DNA of 64,000 nucleotides, taken from the NCBI RefSeq assembly GCF_017868775.1, contig NZ_CP053381.1, positions 4,092,001 to 4,156,000 on the forward strand, read 5' to 3'. The notes beneath the pieces are model-generated. The model made no database searches. It was not told the DNA's origin and saw nothing but the letters and a program-made list of their open reading frames with translations. The stretch comes from Billgrantia sulfidoxydans. Its GTDB lineage: Bacteria; Pseudomonadota; Gammaproteobacteria; Pseudomonadales; Halomonadaceae. Positions 1 to 9,309 of this stretch are shown in pieces. Both the position numbers and the translations under genes were made by a program. The first letter of the stretch is position 1, and each line of letters begins with the position of its first letter.

Positions 1-2
1 GC

Positions 3-455
3 GAGCCGGACCAGCGGCTGGATCTCGAGGCGCTGGTCGCCACCCCGGATCCCGACGCCCGGGTCTATGTCTGCGGCCCAACTGGTTTCATCGAGGCGGT
101 GCTGACGGCCTGCAAGGCGGCAGGCTGGCCCAGCGAGCGGCTGCACACCGAGTACTTCGCCGGCGCCGTGGCCGACACCGCCGACGACGACAGCTTCGAG
201 GTCAGGATCGCCAGTAGCGGCGCCAGCTTCGCCGTGCCCGCCGACAAGACGGTGCATCAGGTGCTGGCCGAGAACGGCATCGAGATCATGGTCTCCTGCG
301 AACAGGGGGTCTGCGGCACCTGCCTGACCCGGGTGCTGGAGGGTGAACCCGACCACCGCGACCTCTACCTGGACGACGACGAGCACGCCGCCAACGATCA
401 GTTCACCCCCTGCTGCTCGCGGGCCAAGAGCCAGGTGCTGGTGCTGGACCTGTAA
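3..455 (+). CDS. vanB: Vanillate O-demethylase-type reductase, C-terminal part
   Basis: Open from the left window edge; only the last 150 codons are present. The visible part has the end of an NAD-binding domain (motif YVCGPTGFIEAV) followed by a plant-type 2Fe-2S domain with the CEQGVCGTC cluster and a further CC pair near the C-terminus. This FMN/NAD/2Fe-2S order is typical of phthalate-dioxygenase-reductase (PDR) family proteins such as VanB, which feed electrons from NADH to a Rieske oxygenase. The location at the head of a ferulate locus makes vanillate demethylase the likely partner, with the oxygenase vanA probably upstream of the window. Another PDR-family demethylase reductase is possible. 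Confidence 0.75.
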   Translation, partial: EPDQRLDLEALVATPDPDARVYVCGPTGFIEAVLTACKAAGWPSERLHTEYFAGAVADTADDDSFEVRIASSGASFAVPADKTVHQVLAENGIEIMVSCEQGVCGTCLTRVLEGEPDHRDLYLDDDEHAANDQFTPCCSRAKSQVLVLDL

Positions 456-490
456 GCGTTTCAACAACATAACGACAAGAGGAAGACCCC

Positions 491-1513
491 ATGACACCCA
501 GCAAGACCGTGAACCGTATCGCCCTTTCCAGCGCACTGGCCGCCGCACTCGTCGCCATGCCCTCCCTGGCCGAGGCGACCACCCTGCGCATCGCCCATGT
601 CTGGCCCGGCGGATCGTTGATCGACCGCGAGCTGTTCCAGGCCTGGGCGGAGAGCGTCGAGGCAGCCTCCGAAGGACGCCTCGAGGTGGAGGTCTACCCC
701 AGCCAGACCCTGGCCAAATCCGACAAGACCTACGAGAGCGCCGTCACCGGCGTCGCCGACATCGGGGCCTCGGCGCAGGGCTACAACGCCGGGCGCTTTC
801 CGCTGACCCAGGTGGCCGAACTTCCCGGCGTCTCGGCCAGCAGCCGCCAGGGCTCCTGCATCCTGCAATCGCTCTACGACCAGGGGCACTTCGACGAGGA
901 GTACTCCGACACCCGGCCGCTGTTCCTGTTCACCACCGGCCCCGGCTACCTGCATACCAAGGAGCGCCTGATCGAGACACCTCAGGACCTGGAGGGGCTG
1001 CGCCTGCGCCGTCCCACGCCGGTGGTCGGCGATATGTTCAACCGCCTCGGCGCCCAGGCCGTGGGCATGCCGGCCCCGGATGTCTTCACCGCCATGCAGC
1101 GTGGCGTGGTGGATGGCCTGAGCTTCAACTGGGAGGGCATGAAGACCTTCCGCCTCAACGAGCTGGCCAACTACCACACCGAGGTGCCGCTCTACGACCT
1201 GTCGCTGTTCGCCACCATGAGTCAGCGTACCTACGACAGCCTGCCCACGGACCTGCAGCAGGTGATCGACGACCATAGCGGCCTGGAGTGGTCGCTGCGC
1301 GCGGCGGCGGTCTACGACGAGCTGATTCGCCAGGGGCGCCAGGACGCCGAGCAGGCCGGCCACGAGTTCCTGGTCATCGACGACGCGCTTGAGCATCCCG
1401 AGTGGGGCCCGGTACTGCAGCAAACCATCGACGGCTACCTGGAGGAAGTCGGCGGCGAGGCCGGCAATATCTACGAGGCGGCAATGGCCCTGCGGGCCGA
1501 GTGTGCTGCCTGA
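491..1513 (+). CDS. TRAP transporter substrate-binding protein (DctP family), orphan
   Basis: A 340-residue periplasmic binding protein with an N-terminal signal peptide ending near ALVAMPSLAEA, followed by the DctP-type opening LRIAHVWPGG. It starts 35 bases after the vanB-type gene with a GAGGAAG ribosome site, so it is probably cotranscribed with it. DctP proteins deliver organic acids to a DctQM permease. No permease gene is adjacent; the only DctQM pair in the window lies on the other strand at 9310-11132 and has its own binding protein. The substrate is inferred, from context only, to be an aromatic acid such as vanillate or a hydroxycinnamate. Confidence 0.88.
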   Translation: MTPSKTVNRIALSSALAAALVAMPSLAEATTLRIAHVWPGGSLIDRELFQAWAESVEAASEGRLEVEVYPSQTLAKSDKTYESAVTGVADIGASAQGYNAGRFPLTQVAELPGVSASSRQGSCILQSLYDQGHFDEEYSDTRPLFLFTTGPGYLHTKERLIETPQDLEGLRLRRPTPVVGDMFNRLGAQAVGMPAPDVFTAMQRGVVDGLSFNWEGMKTFRLNELANYHTEVPLYDLSLFATMSQRTYDSLPTDLQQVIDDHSGLEWSLRAAAVYDELIRQGRQDAEQAGHEFLVIDDALEHPEWGPVLQQTIDGYLEEVGGEAGNIYEAAMALRAECAA

Positions 1514-1545
1514 CTGTCACGTCGAACGTCTTATCCCTCCCATTA

Positions 1546-1572
1546 CGGCGGCCCTCGGGCCGCCGTTTTTCG
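1546..1572 (+). terminator. Intrinsic terminator after the orphan TRAP gene
   Basis: Arms CGGCGGCC and GGCCGCCG enclose a CTCG loop and are followed by TTTTTCGTTT. It ends the vanB/TRAP transcription unit and separates it from the hydratase operon. Confidence 0.85.
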
Positions 1573-1654
1573 TTTCGTCCCACGCCGAAGCTCACACTAG
1601 ACCAAAGGCGTATCAACCAGAGAATGATCCGCCGGGGGTAGTGCTGCAGCCTCT

Positions 1655-1679
1655 ATACTGTTTATACTCACAACAGTAT
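1655..1679. promoter_or_regulatory. Palindromic operator upstream of the hydratase operon (candidate MarR site)
   Basis: A perfect inverted repeat, ATACTGTT and AACAGTAT, separated by 9 bases. It ends 47 bases before the chosen hydratase start. Its core TGTT-N9-AACA recurs upstream of the CoA-transferase, the TRAP operon and feruloyl-CoA synthase, which points to the MarR regulator at 14734-15192. Confidence 0.6.
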
Positions 1680-1726
1680 TTAAGGACAACAAGCGCTCAG
1701 CCTGCCGAATGACTGCCGAGGCCCTC

Positions 1727-2497
1727 ATGACCGAAACACTCGTCAAGACGACTCTGGACGACACCATCTACACCATCACCCTGGCGCGGCCCGAAAAGCG
1801 TAACGCCATCAGCGACCGCCTGCTCGGCGCTCTGGAAGAGGCACTGAGTGCCATCCCCAAGGAGACCCGGGTCATCATCCTTGCCGCCGAAGGCAAGCAC
1901 TTCTGTTCCGGCCTCGACCTGGCGGAGCACCAGCATCGCGAGCCCTTCGGCGTGGTGCAGCACTCCCGCAGCTGGCATCGCATCTTCGATCGGTTGCAGC
2001 ACGGCGGCCTCCCGGTGGTCACCGCCATGCAGGGCGCGGTGATCGGGGGCGGCCTGGAGCTGGCCAGCGCCACCCATGTGAGGGTCGCCGAGAGCAGTAC
2101 CGTTTACCAACTGCCCGAGGGGCGCCACGGCATCTTCGTCGGCGGCGGCGCTTCGGTGCGGGTCGCCGGCATCATCGGCGCCAGCCGCCTGTGCGAGATG
2201 ATGCTGACCGGCCGCGTCATGGCAGCCGAGGAGGGCCAGCGCCTCGGACTTTCCCACTACGTGGTCGGCGACGGCGAGAGCCTCGACAAGGCCCGTCAGC
2301 TGGCCTCCCGCATCGCCGAGAACGCGCCCATGGCCAACTGGGCCATGGTGTCGGCCATCTCGCGCATCGACAACATGGCCAGCGACGACGGCCTGTTCGT
2401 CGAGTCGCTGACCGCCGCCCTGACCCAGACCAGCCCCGAGGTCGCCGAGCGCATCGGCAGCTTCTTCAAGCGGAAGGGCCAGGGACCACGCACCTGA
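1727..2497 (+). CDS. Enoyl-CoA hydratase (crotonase family), hydroxycinnamoyl-CoA hydratase candidate
   Basis: A 256-residue crotonase-fold protein. The second ATG (1727) is chosen because GAGG lies 5 bases before it, whereas the upstream ATG at 1709 has no nearby ribosome site. The first motif is RPEKRNAIS. The oxyanion region is FCSGLDL plus GGG, and both classical hydratase acids are present 20 residues apart (Glu111 in GGGLELA, Glu131 in LPEGRHG). Feruloyl-CoA hydratase-lyases lack the first of these, so this enzyme probably adds water for beta-oxidation instead of releasing vanillin. It heads an operon with a dehydrogenase (11-base gap) and an acyl-CoA dehydrogenase. The substrate is inferred from the feruloyl-CoA synthase nearby. 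Confidence 0.82.
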   Translation: MTETLVKTTLDDTIYTITLARPEKRNAISDRLLGALEEALSAIPKETRVIILAAEGKHFCSGLDLAEHQHREPFGVVQHSRSWHRIFDRLQHGGLPVVTAMQGAVIGGGLELASATHVRVAESSTVYQLPEGRHGIFVGGGASVRVAGIIGASRLCEMMLTGRVMAAEEGQRLGLSHYVVGDGESLDKARQLASRIAENAPMANWAMVSAISRIDNMASDDGLFVESLTAALTQTSPEVAERIGSFFKRKGQGPRT

Positions 2498-2507
2498 GGA
2501 GAGCATC

Positions 2508-3293
2508 ATGAAATTTCAGGACAATACCTTCATCGTCACCGGCGGCGCCTCGGGGCTTGGCGAGGCCACCGCGCGCGCCCTCCACGATGCCGGCGGCAAC
2601 GTGGTGATCGCCGACCTCAATGCCGAACGCGGCGAGGCGTTGGCGAAAGAACTGAACGCAAGGAGCGCCACCGACCGCGCGCTGTTCCGGCGCACCGACG
2701 TCACCAGCGAGGCCGATGCCCAGGCCGTGGTGGCGCTGGCCGTGGACACCTTCGGCGGCCTGCAGGGGCTGATCAATTGCGCCGGGGTCGGCGACCCCGC
2801 CAAGGTGGTCGACCGCCACGGCGAGCCCCTGCCGCTCGAAGCCTTCTCCCGCATCGTCAACATCAACCTGATGGGCAGCTTCAACATGCTGCGCCTGGCC
2901 GCCGCCGCCATGGCCAAGGGCGAGCCCCAGGCCGACGGCGAGCGCGGGGTGATCATCAACACCGCCTCGGTGGCGGCCTTCGACGGCCAGATCGGCCAGC
3001 CCGCCTATGCGGCCTCCAAGGGCGGCATCGTCGCCATGACCCTACCCATCGCCCGGGAGCTGGCACGCCACGGTATTCGCGTCATGACCATCGCCCCAGG
3101 GCTGTTCAAGACCCCGCTGATGGATGCCCTGCCTGAGGAAGCCCAGCAGTCGCTGGCTGCGTCCATTCCGTTCCCCAATCGTCTGGGCGAACCCGACGAG
3201 TTCGCGCGCCTGGCCTGCCATATCGTCGACAACCCCATGCTCAACGGGGAGACAATTCGGGTGGATGGGGCGATTCGTATGGCCCCACGTTAA
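2508..3293 (+). CDS. 3-hydroxyacyl-CoA dehydrogenase, SDR type (HSD10-like)
   Basis: A 261-residue short-chain dehydrogenase. It shows the nucleotide-binding motif TGGASGLG (residues 11-18), the NTAS element with catalytic Ser154, and Tyr167-x3-Lys171. The HSD10-like signatures ([21 protein letters not shown], the long [15 protein letters not shown] stretch) indicate oxidation of a 3-hydroxyacyl-CoA to the 3-keto form with NAD. It lies 10 bases after the hydratase and 2 bases before the acyl-CoA dehydrogenase, so the three are one operon. In a ferulate pathway it would act on the hydrated feruloyl-CoA and supply the thiolase substrate. A general fatty-acid role cannot be excluded. Confidence 0.85.
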   Translation: MKFQDNTFIVTGGASGLGEATARALHDAGGNVVIADLNAERGEALAKELNARSATDRALFRRTDVTSEADAQAVVALAVDTFGGLQGLINCAGVGDPAKVVDRHGEPLPLEAFSRIVNINLMGSFNMLRLAAAAMAKGEPQADGERGVIINTASVAAFDGQIGQPAYAASKGGIVAMTLPIARELARHGIRVMTIAPGLFKTPLMDALPEEAQQSLAASIPFPNRLGEPDEFARLACHIVDNPMLNGETIRVDGAIRMAPR

Positions 3294-3295
3294 CC

Positions 3296-5080
3296 ATGCT
3301 CGATTACCAAGCGCCGCTGCGCGATATGCAGTTCATCCTCGAGGAGCTGGCCGGTCTCGAGCGGATCGGCGAGCTGCCCGGCTGCGAGGACGCCTCGCCG
3401 GATCTGGTCAGCGCCGTGCTGGAGGAGGCCGGCAAGTTCGCCGCCGGCGTGCTCGCGCCGCTCAACCCGGTCGGCGACCGCCAGGGCTGTCGCCTGGAGG
3501 ATGGGCAGGTGGTCACCCCCGAGGGCTGGCAGGCGGCCTATGACCGGTTCCGCGAGGCCGGCTGGATCGGCTTATCCCTTCCCCCTGAGCATGGTGGCCA
3601 GGGACTGCCCAAGCTGGTCTCCACCCCGGTGTGGGAGATGTGGTTCTCCGCCAACATGGCCTTCGCCATGCTGCCCCAGCTCAACGTGGGCCAGACCGAG
3701 GCGCTGATGATCGCCGCCAGCGAGGAACAGAAGGCCACCTGGCTCGCAAAGATCGTCAGCGGCGAGTGGGCCGCCACCATGAACCTCACCGAGCCCCAGG
3801 CCGGCTCCGACCTGGCGGCGACGCGCATGCGCGCCGAGCCCGAGGGCGACGGCGCCTACCGCCTGTTCGGCCAGAAGATCTTCATCTCCTACGGCGAGCA
3901 CGAGCTCACCCCCAACATCGTGCACCTGGTGCTGGCCCGGCTGCCCGATGCCCCGCCCGGCATCAAGGGACTGTCGCTGTTCCTGGTGCCCAAATATTTG
4001 CTGGATGATCAAGGCGAGCCGGGGCAGCGCAACGACATCCGCTGCATCGCCATCGAGCACAAGATGGGCATCCACGGCAGCCCCACCTGTACCCTCAGCT
4101 ACGGCGACGACGGCGGCGCCCTGGGCTATCTGGTGGGCGAGCCGCACCAGGGCCTGGCCACCATGTTCGTGATGATGAACGAGGCCCGCTTCAACGTGGG
4201 CATCCAGGGCGTGGCCCTCGGGGAGCGCGCCTATCAGGCCGCCCTCGCCTACGCCCGGGAACGCGTTCAAGGGCGCGATATCGTCACCGGCGAAGTCGGC
4301 CGACCGATCCTCGCCCACCCCGACGTCAAGCGCATGCTGGTCTCGATGCGCGCCCGGCTGATGGCCATGCGCGGCCTGCTTTACACTGCTGCGGGCTGGT
4401 TCGTCCTCGCCCGCCACCACCCCGATGCCGAGGTCGCCGACAAGCATCGCCGCTACGTCGACCTGCTGATGCCGGTGGCCAAGGGCTGGTGCACCGAGGT
4501 GGGCAACGACCTGTGCGACGAGGCGATCCAGGTGTTCGGCGGCATGGGCTTCGTCGAGGAGACCGGGGTCGCCCAGCTGTTCCGCGATGCCCGCGTCATC
4601 ACCATCTACGAGGGCACCACCGGCATCCAGGCCAACGACCTGCTAGGGCGCAAGATCCTGCGTGAGGACGCCGCCACCCTGCGCGAGCTGATTGCCGATT
4701 TCCGTGCGACTGCTGGCCAGCTAGACGGTCATCCCACGCTCGGCGGCCTGGCGCAGCCGCTCCACGACCAGGCCACTCTGCTCGATGAAACCGCCGACTG
4801 GCTGCTGGCCCACCGCAGCGACACCGCCGAGCTCTACGCCGGCGCCGTGCCGCTGCTGCACCTGCTCGGCATCGCCTGCGGCGCCTGGCAGATGGCCCGC
4901 CTGGCGCTCGCCGCCGAGGCCCGGTACGAGAAAGGAGAGGGTGATGCCGAGTATCTGCAGGGCCTGATCGAACTGTCGCGCTTCTATATGGCCACCCAAG
5001 CCCCCCAGGCCCATGCCCACGGCAAGACCCTGCGCCAGGCCGGAGCAATGCTGAGCCGCTTCCCAGCAGCAGCACTCTAG
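3296..5080 (+). CDS. Acyl-CoA dehydrogenase, long form
   Basis: A 594-residue flavoprotein with the acyl-CoA dehydrogenase core (MNLTEPQAGSDL, GMGFVEETGVAQLFRDARV) and the C-terminal extension of the DmdC-like group. The catalytic glutamate is expected in IYEGTTGIQ. The length is usual for this subfamily. It is the last gene of the hydratase operon, 2 bases after the SDR gene. It probably makes the alpha,beta double bond of an arylpropanoyl-CoA such as dihydroferuloyl-CoA, letting saturated phenylpropanoids enter the same pathway. Pseudomonas ferulate clusters carry an analogous acd gene. The exact substrate is inferred. Confidence 0.85.
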   Translation: MLDYQAPLRDMQFILEELAGLERIGELPGCEDASPDLVSAVLEEAGKFAAGVLAPLNPVGDRQGCRLEDGQVVTPEGWQAAYDRFREAGWIGLSLPPEHGGQGLPKLVSTPVWEMWFSANMAFAMLPQLNVGQTEALMIAASEEQKATWLAKIVSGEWAATMNLTEPQAGSDLAATRMRAEPEGDGAYRLFGQKIFISYGEHELTPNIVHLVLARLPDAPPGIKGLSLFLVPKYLLDDQGEPGQRNDIRCIAIEHKMGIHGSPTCTLSYGDDGGALGYLVGEPHQGLATMFVMMNEARFNVGIQGVALGERAYQAALAYARERVQGRDIVTGEVGRPILAHPDVKRMLVSMRARLMAMRGLLYTAAGWFVLARHHPDAEVADKHRRYVDLLMPVAKGWCTEVGNDLCDEAIQVFGGMGFVEETGVAQLFRDARVITIYEGTTGIQANDLLGRKILREDAATLRELIADFRATAGQLDGHPTLGGLAQPLHDQATLLDETADWLLAHRSDTAELYAGAVPLLHLLGIACGAWQMARLALAAEARYEKGEGDAEYLQGLIELSRFYMATQAPQAHAHGKTLRQAGAMLSRFPAAAL

Positions 5081-5147
5081 GCCCGCGATTGCGCTTGAGG
5101 CTGCTCCAAGACTCGCAGGGGAACTCCCGCCTTTCTCACAACGAAAA

Positions 5148-5181
5148 GAGGCGAATCATCGAAGGAAGGATGATTCGCCTC
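5148..5181 (-). terminator. Hairpin terminator between convergent operons
   Basis: A 13-base perfect stem (GAGGCGAATCATC and its complement) with an 8-base loop. A-runs on both sides provide a T-run on the minus strand after the hairpin, so it mainly ends the porin gene. Confidence 0.75.
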
Positions 5182-5226
5182 AAAGAAACGATCGAAACCG
5201 AGCGAAGGAGCCGGCGACAAGCTCCC

Positions 5227-6291
5227 CTAGAACTTGTACATCGCCATCAACTCCACCTGCTGCCCACCCGGACGCAGCGGCATCGTCGTCGCATTGCGGT
5301 CGCGCCATTCGATGCCAAAGTCCAGGTTGGGCAAGTACGTATAGATCAGATTGACGTTGATCATTTCGAGCGTGTCGTCAGCAACGGTCGGCGCCACCTC
5401 GTCCGCTTCCACCTGGGCATAGCGGATATTGCCGCGGAACTGCTCATTGAAGCGATGGCTCACCCCCGCCGAATAGCCGGTCGTGCTCACCAGGTCGCCA
5501 TCGGCATTGACCTCTCCACTCGCAGCCATGCTGATAGGGCTCGTCGCGCCGTTGTAGCCCCAGCCGGAGTAGACGTTGTTGCCTTTCCCCGTGTAGCCGC
5601 TCAGGGCAAGCGAGGTAGCACCGAAGTTGAGCTTAGCGGCCAGGGAGAACGCGGCGCCGAATTCCGAATCGTCGATGCCGGTCTCGACCTCCCGCCCGGT
5701 GACGGCGGCATTGAAGGCGTGTCCCGCCTCGGTACGATGCGTGTAGGAGGCGACCATGTCCGGGAAGTCGGCATCCTGGTAGACCGGGTCCTGCAGGCTG
5801 AAGCGGAATCCACCCGGGGTATAGTGCAGGACCAGATCCGGCCTTACGACCGCGCCGCTGCCGGAGACAGTACCGACACCGGTACCGTAGAAGTCGAGGA
5901 TCTCCACATCGAATGGCGCGTTGGCAAAGAACTGGCCGGTCCAGGTCTGACCGAGGGTGAAGTCGTCGACCTGGATGTAGGCATGGCGCAGTCGCATGGC
6001 GTAGCTGGTGTCCGATGTATCCGTCGCATTGTCCCAGAAATCGCCCTCGATGAAGCCCGTCACGCTATGGCCCTGAACGTCCTTGTCGACTTTGAAGTTG
6101 ATGCGCGACTGGCGAGCGCTCGCATCGAAGTTCCTGTCTCCCCCATCGGGATCGGTAAAGATTCCCTCTGCCTTGACATAGCCTCCGATGCTGAGATTCG
6201 CACCGCCGAATTCACCCAGCTCGAGGGCATAGGCCTGTGCGGAAATGGCTGAAAGCGCGACCGCCATGGCCAGTCTTTTTTTATTCATCAT
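5227..6291 (-). CDS. DcaP-like outer-membrane porin
   Basis: A 354-residue protein from the double ATG at 6291/6288. A signal peptide (MNKKRLAMAVALSAISAQAYA) is followed by a beta-barrel-like sequence with alternating aromatic residues, ending in the outer-membrane signature MAMYKF. The opening LSIGGYVKAEGIF and the ARQSRINFKVD stretch fit the DcaP family of trimeric porins, which pass aromatic and dicarboxylic acids. It lies downstream of the thiolase on the same strand, with a 126-base gap, and is closed by the hairpin at 5148-5181. It is probably the outer-membrane entry route for the hydroxycinnamate locus. Confidence 0.8.
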   Translation of the reverse strand: MMNKKRLAMAVALSAISAQAYALELGEFGGANLSIGGYVKAEGIFTDPDGGDRNFDASARQSRINFKVDKDVQGHSVTGFIEGDFWDNATDTSDTSYAMRLRHAYIQVDDFTLGQTWTGQFFANAPFDVEILDFYGTGVGTVSGSGAVVRPDLVLHYTPGGFRFSLQDPVYQDADFPDMVASYTHRTEAGHAFNAAVTGREVETGIDDSEFGAAFSLAAKLNFGATSLALSGYTGKGNNVYSGWGYNGATSPISMAASGEVNADGDLVSTTGYSAGVSHRFNEQFRGNIRYAQVEADEVAPTVADDTLEMINVNLIYTYLPNLDFGIEWRDRNATTMPLRPGGQQVELMAMYKF

Positions 6292-6417
6292 CTTGTTCAG
6301 TCTCCGTGTTGTTCTAGTTCGATAAATGCTGCTTTCTACTTCATGTCCCTTGCGCTCTTGCTTGCACACCCGCCGATCCCTCGGCGGGCGCTCCCGGTTG
6401 GAATGACCGGAAAGAAC

Positions 6418-7609
6418 TCAGCCCACCTTGACGATCAGGGCCGCCGCCGAATCGCCGGCCGCACAGCCGGTGACCAGGGCGTAGCCGCCGCCCTTCAGCG
6501 CGGTTTCCTCGATGGCCTCGATCAGCAGGCGTGCCAGCGTCGGCGCCTGGGGGTGTCCGTAGACCAGCGAGGTGCCGTAGTTGTTGAAGGTGTTGGCGTC
6601 GAGCCCCAGCGCCTTGGCCAGGTGCAGGTCGTTGGCGATGAACGGCGAGTGGTTCTTGACCGTCTTGATCTGGTCGAGGGTCAGGCCGGACCGCTCGAGC
6701 GCACGCTTGACCGAGGTGGCCGGCGCCATGGGCATGTGGGCCGGCTTGGTCCGGGCATGGCCGTAGGCCACCACCTGGACGGCCAGTCGGGGATCGGTGC
6801 TGAGCTCGGCGGCGCGCTCGCGGGTGGTGACGACGATGCCGGCGTTGGCATCGGCCGGGTGGGTCTGGGCCCCATAGGGTATGAATGCCGTCGGGTTGCA
6901 CCGCTCGCAGCCTGGCCAGGCCCTCGGCACTGGTCGCGGTCACGCCCTCGTCGGCCTCGACGAGCTTGGTCTCCTTGCGCGAGACCACGACCTCGACGGG
7001 GAACATGTAGCGCTTCTGGAAGGCGCGGTCGTCGGCCAGCGCCTCGGCGTACTGCTCGTAGCGGCGCAGGGTCAGTTCGTCGGCCTGCTCGCGGCTGAAG
7101 CCATGCTCGCGCGCCACGTTCTCGGCGGTGGTCAGCATGTCCTTGCCGGTGGCCGGGTCGGCGGCGATGTTGTCCATGTTCCAGTTCTCGGCGATCACCT
7201 CGCCGCCCGGCCCGTTGGGGTTGGGCCAGATGGTATGCGGGCCGTTGGAGGGGCGGTCGGCGAGCAGGCAGTAGGTGGTGTCGAAGCTGCCGGCGTCCAC
7301 CGCCAGGGCGGCATTGAACACCGCCGTGGTGGCGGTGGCGCAGGCCTGGGTGATGTTCTGGCCCGGCGCCTGGCCGGCGCCCATCATGGCCGCGGCCCAG
7401 GGCGCGCCGTAGAAGATCGATTTCTGCCCCACCGACACCCCCAGGTAGAGGTAGTCGATGAGCGTGGGGTCGATGTCGCGGCTGGCGAACCAGCGCTTGC
7501 TGGTGGCCGCGCCCAGCTCGATGGCATTGACGTTGGCCAGGCTGCCCATCCACTTGCAGAAAGGCGTGGTGTAGTAGCCGCCGTAGGGAATGTAGGCGTT
7601 CTTGAACAT
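6418..7609 (-). pseudogene. Acetyl-CoA acetyltransferase-like thiolase, one-base frameshift
   Basis: The reading frame opens at ATG 7609 as a thiolase (catalytic Cys in ITQACATATT) and runs well to about residue 243. It then leaves the family frame. The other frame continues exactly from YGAQTHPADANAG to the C-terminus, including the active-site region YGHPQAPT and the ending ALVTGCAAGDSA. Removing one G of the GGG run at 6877-6879 (plus strand) rejoins the frames and gives a 396-residue protein of normal length. It lies 11 bases after the CoA-transferase, so the two are cotranscribed. It would cleave the 3-keto arylpropanoyl-CoA, as the aat gene of Pseudomonas ferulate clusters is thought to do. 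The break may be a sequencing error. Confidence 0.85.
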
Positions 7610-7620
7610 GTCTTTTCTCC

Positions 7621-9186
7621 TCAATGCTCAGGCGCGTGCAGATGCTCGCGCAGGCCACCCCACCGGGGCTGGAAGAGCGCCGCCGGCATCTCGCGCAGCT
7701 CGCTGGCGATGCGCGGCACGAAGTCCATGGCCGCCAGGATGTCGCGCTCGACGTCGAGGCCCGGGGCGATCTCGGTGAGGGTGATTTCGCCGTCGATCAG
7801 TTCGAAGACGCAGCGCTCGGTGACGAACAGCACCGGCTTGCCGGTCTCCTGGGCATAGCGGCCGCTGAAGGTGATCTGGTCGACGCGCTGAACGAACTTG
7901 CGGCGGTGGCCCTCCTGGCGAATGGCGAGGCGGCCGTCCTCGATCGCCAGCTCGCCGCCGTTGGTGAAGGTGCCGCAGAACACCACCTTGCGGGCGTTCT
8001 GGCTGATGTTGATGAAGCCGCCCGGCCCCACCACCTTGTCGCCGAACTTGCTGACATTGAGGTTGCCCTCGTGGTCGGTCTGGGCCAGGCCGAGGAAGCA
8101 GACGTCCAGCCCGCCGCCGTCGTAGAAGTCGAACTGGTAGCCGTGGTCGATGATCGCCTCGGCGTTGTAGGAGGTGGCGAAGTCGCCGCCACTGGCGGGC
8201 ACACCACCGTAGGTGCCAAGCTCGGTGGTCAGGGTCATCAGGTCGCTGACACCCTCCTCGGCGGCCACGCTGGAGACCCCTTCGGGCATGCCGATGCCGA
8301 GGTTGACGATGCCCCCCGGCACCAGCTCCATGGCGGCACGCCGGGCGATCACCTTGCGCGGATCCAGCGGCAGCGGCTTGATGCCGCCCAGCGGCATCCT
8401 GAGGTCGCCGGACAGCGCCGGGTTGTAGGTGGTGGTGATGGTCTGCATGTGATGCTCGGGCTCGGCCACCACCACGTAGTCGACCAGGTCGCCCGGCACC
8501 TTGACCTGCTTGGGGTGCAGGCTGCCCTGGGTGGCCAGGTACTCCACCTGGGCGATGACAATGCCGCCGCTGTTCTTGGCCGCCTGGGCCATGGAGAGCT
8601 GCTCGAGGAGCAGCGCCTCGCGCTCCATGCTCAGGTTGCCGCGCTCGTCGGCGGTGGTGGCGCGAATCACCGCCACGTCCACCGGAAAGGTGCGATAGAG
8701 CAGCCACTCCTCGCCTTCGAGTTCGACCAGCTTGACCAGCTCCTCTTCGGCGGCGGCGTTGGCCTTGCCCCCCTCGAGGCGCGGGTCGACGAAGGTGCCC
8801 AGCCCCACCTTGCTGATCACGCCGGGCTTCTTGCCGGCGATGTGACGCCACAGATGCGCCAGCACGCCCTGGGGCAGCAGGTAGCCCTCGACGCGGTTCT
8901 CGCGGATCAGCTCGCCCATGCGCGGCGCCTGGCCGGTGTGCCCGCTGATCAGCCGCCTGACCAGGCCGGCATGGCCCAGGTGATTCATGCCGCGGGTCTT
9001 GCCGTCGCCGCAGCCGCAGCTGTGCGCCACGGTGAGGTCGCGGGGCGCGCCGGTCTCCAGGAAGCGCCGCTCCAGCGCGATGGCCACGGCCTCGGCGAAG
9101 CCGCTCAGGCCGGCGGTCGTCCAGATGACGGTGTCGCCATCCCGAATCAGGCCCGCCGCGGTGCTGCTGTCGATGATCTTGTTCAC
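7621..9186 (-). CDS. Acyl-CoA:acetate/3-keto acid CoA-transferase, fused alpha-beta subunits
   Basis: A 521-residue family I CoA-transferase carrying both halves in one chain. The N-terminal half runs to about residue 275. The C-terminal half contains VNLGIGMPEGV and the catalytic glutamate near residue 322 in TTELGTYGG. GTG 9186 is preferred because AAGGAGG lies just upstream; an ATG 33 bases earlier lacks such a site. The gene begins the operon with the thiolase. In this context it may move CoA from the aroyl-CoA product of thiolysis to an acceptor acid, or activate an incoming arylpropenoate without ATP. The family is clear, the substrate is not. Confidence 0.85.
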   Translation of the reverse strand: MNKIIDSSTAAGLIRDGDTVIWTTAGLSGFAEAVAIALERRFLETGAPRDLTVAHSCGCGDGKTRGMNHLGHAGLVRRLISGHTGQAPRMGELIRENRVEGYLLPQGVLAHLWRHIAGKKPGVISKVGLGTFVDPRLEGGKANAAAEEELVKLVELEGEEWLLYRTFPVDVAVIRATTADERGNLSMEREALLLEQLSMAQAAKNSGGIVIAQVEYLATQGSLHPKQVKVPGDLVDYVVVAEPEHHMQTITTTYNPALSGDLRMPLGGIKPLPLDPRKVIARRAAMELVPGGIVNLGIGMPEGVSSVAAEEGVSDLMTLTTELGTYGGVPASGGDFATSYNAEAIIDHGYQFDFYDGGGLDVCFLGLAQTDHEGNLNVSKFGDKVVGPGGFINISQNARKVVFCGTFTNGGELAIEDGRLAIRQEGHRRKFVQRVDQITFSGRYAQETGKPVLFVTERCVFELIDGEITLTEIAPGLDVERDILAAMDFVPRIASELREMPAALFQPRWGGLREHLHAPEH

Positions 9187-9234
9187 TCTCTCGGCCCTCC
9201 TTGGGGAGGCATTTAACATTGAAGATTAAATATA

Positions 9235-9253
9235 TTGTTATATAAACAAACAA
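9235..9253. promoter_or_regulatory. Palindromic operator upstream of the CoA-transferase operon
   Basis: TTGTT-N9-AACAA in an AT-rich stretch, 49 bases upstream of the GTG start. Read on the minus strand it matches the site at 12350-12368 in 17 of 19 positions. Confidence 0.6.
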
Positions 9254-9309
9254 ATTGATTCGAATTTAGCCCGCCAGTGGCGAGCGTCAGACGCTCGCCC
9301 TCTTGCGTA

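Noticed and set aside
1709..2497. Feruloyl-CoA hydratase-lyase (Ech/HCHL) as the identity of the crotonase
   Set aside because: Both classical hydratase glutamates are present, and the active-site strings of hydratase-lyases are absent.
7624..9216. 530-codon open frame opposite the CoA-transferase gene
   Set aside because: It is a shadow of the GC-rich coding strand: low complexity in Ala, Gly and His, no domain, no ribosome site. Similar long antisense frames at 9277, 12549, 47043, 52039 and 54108 were left out for the same reason.
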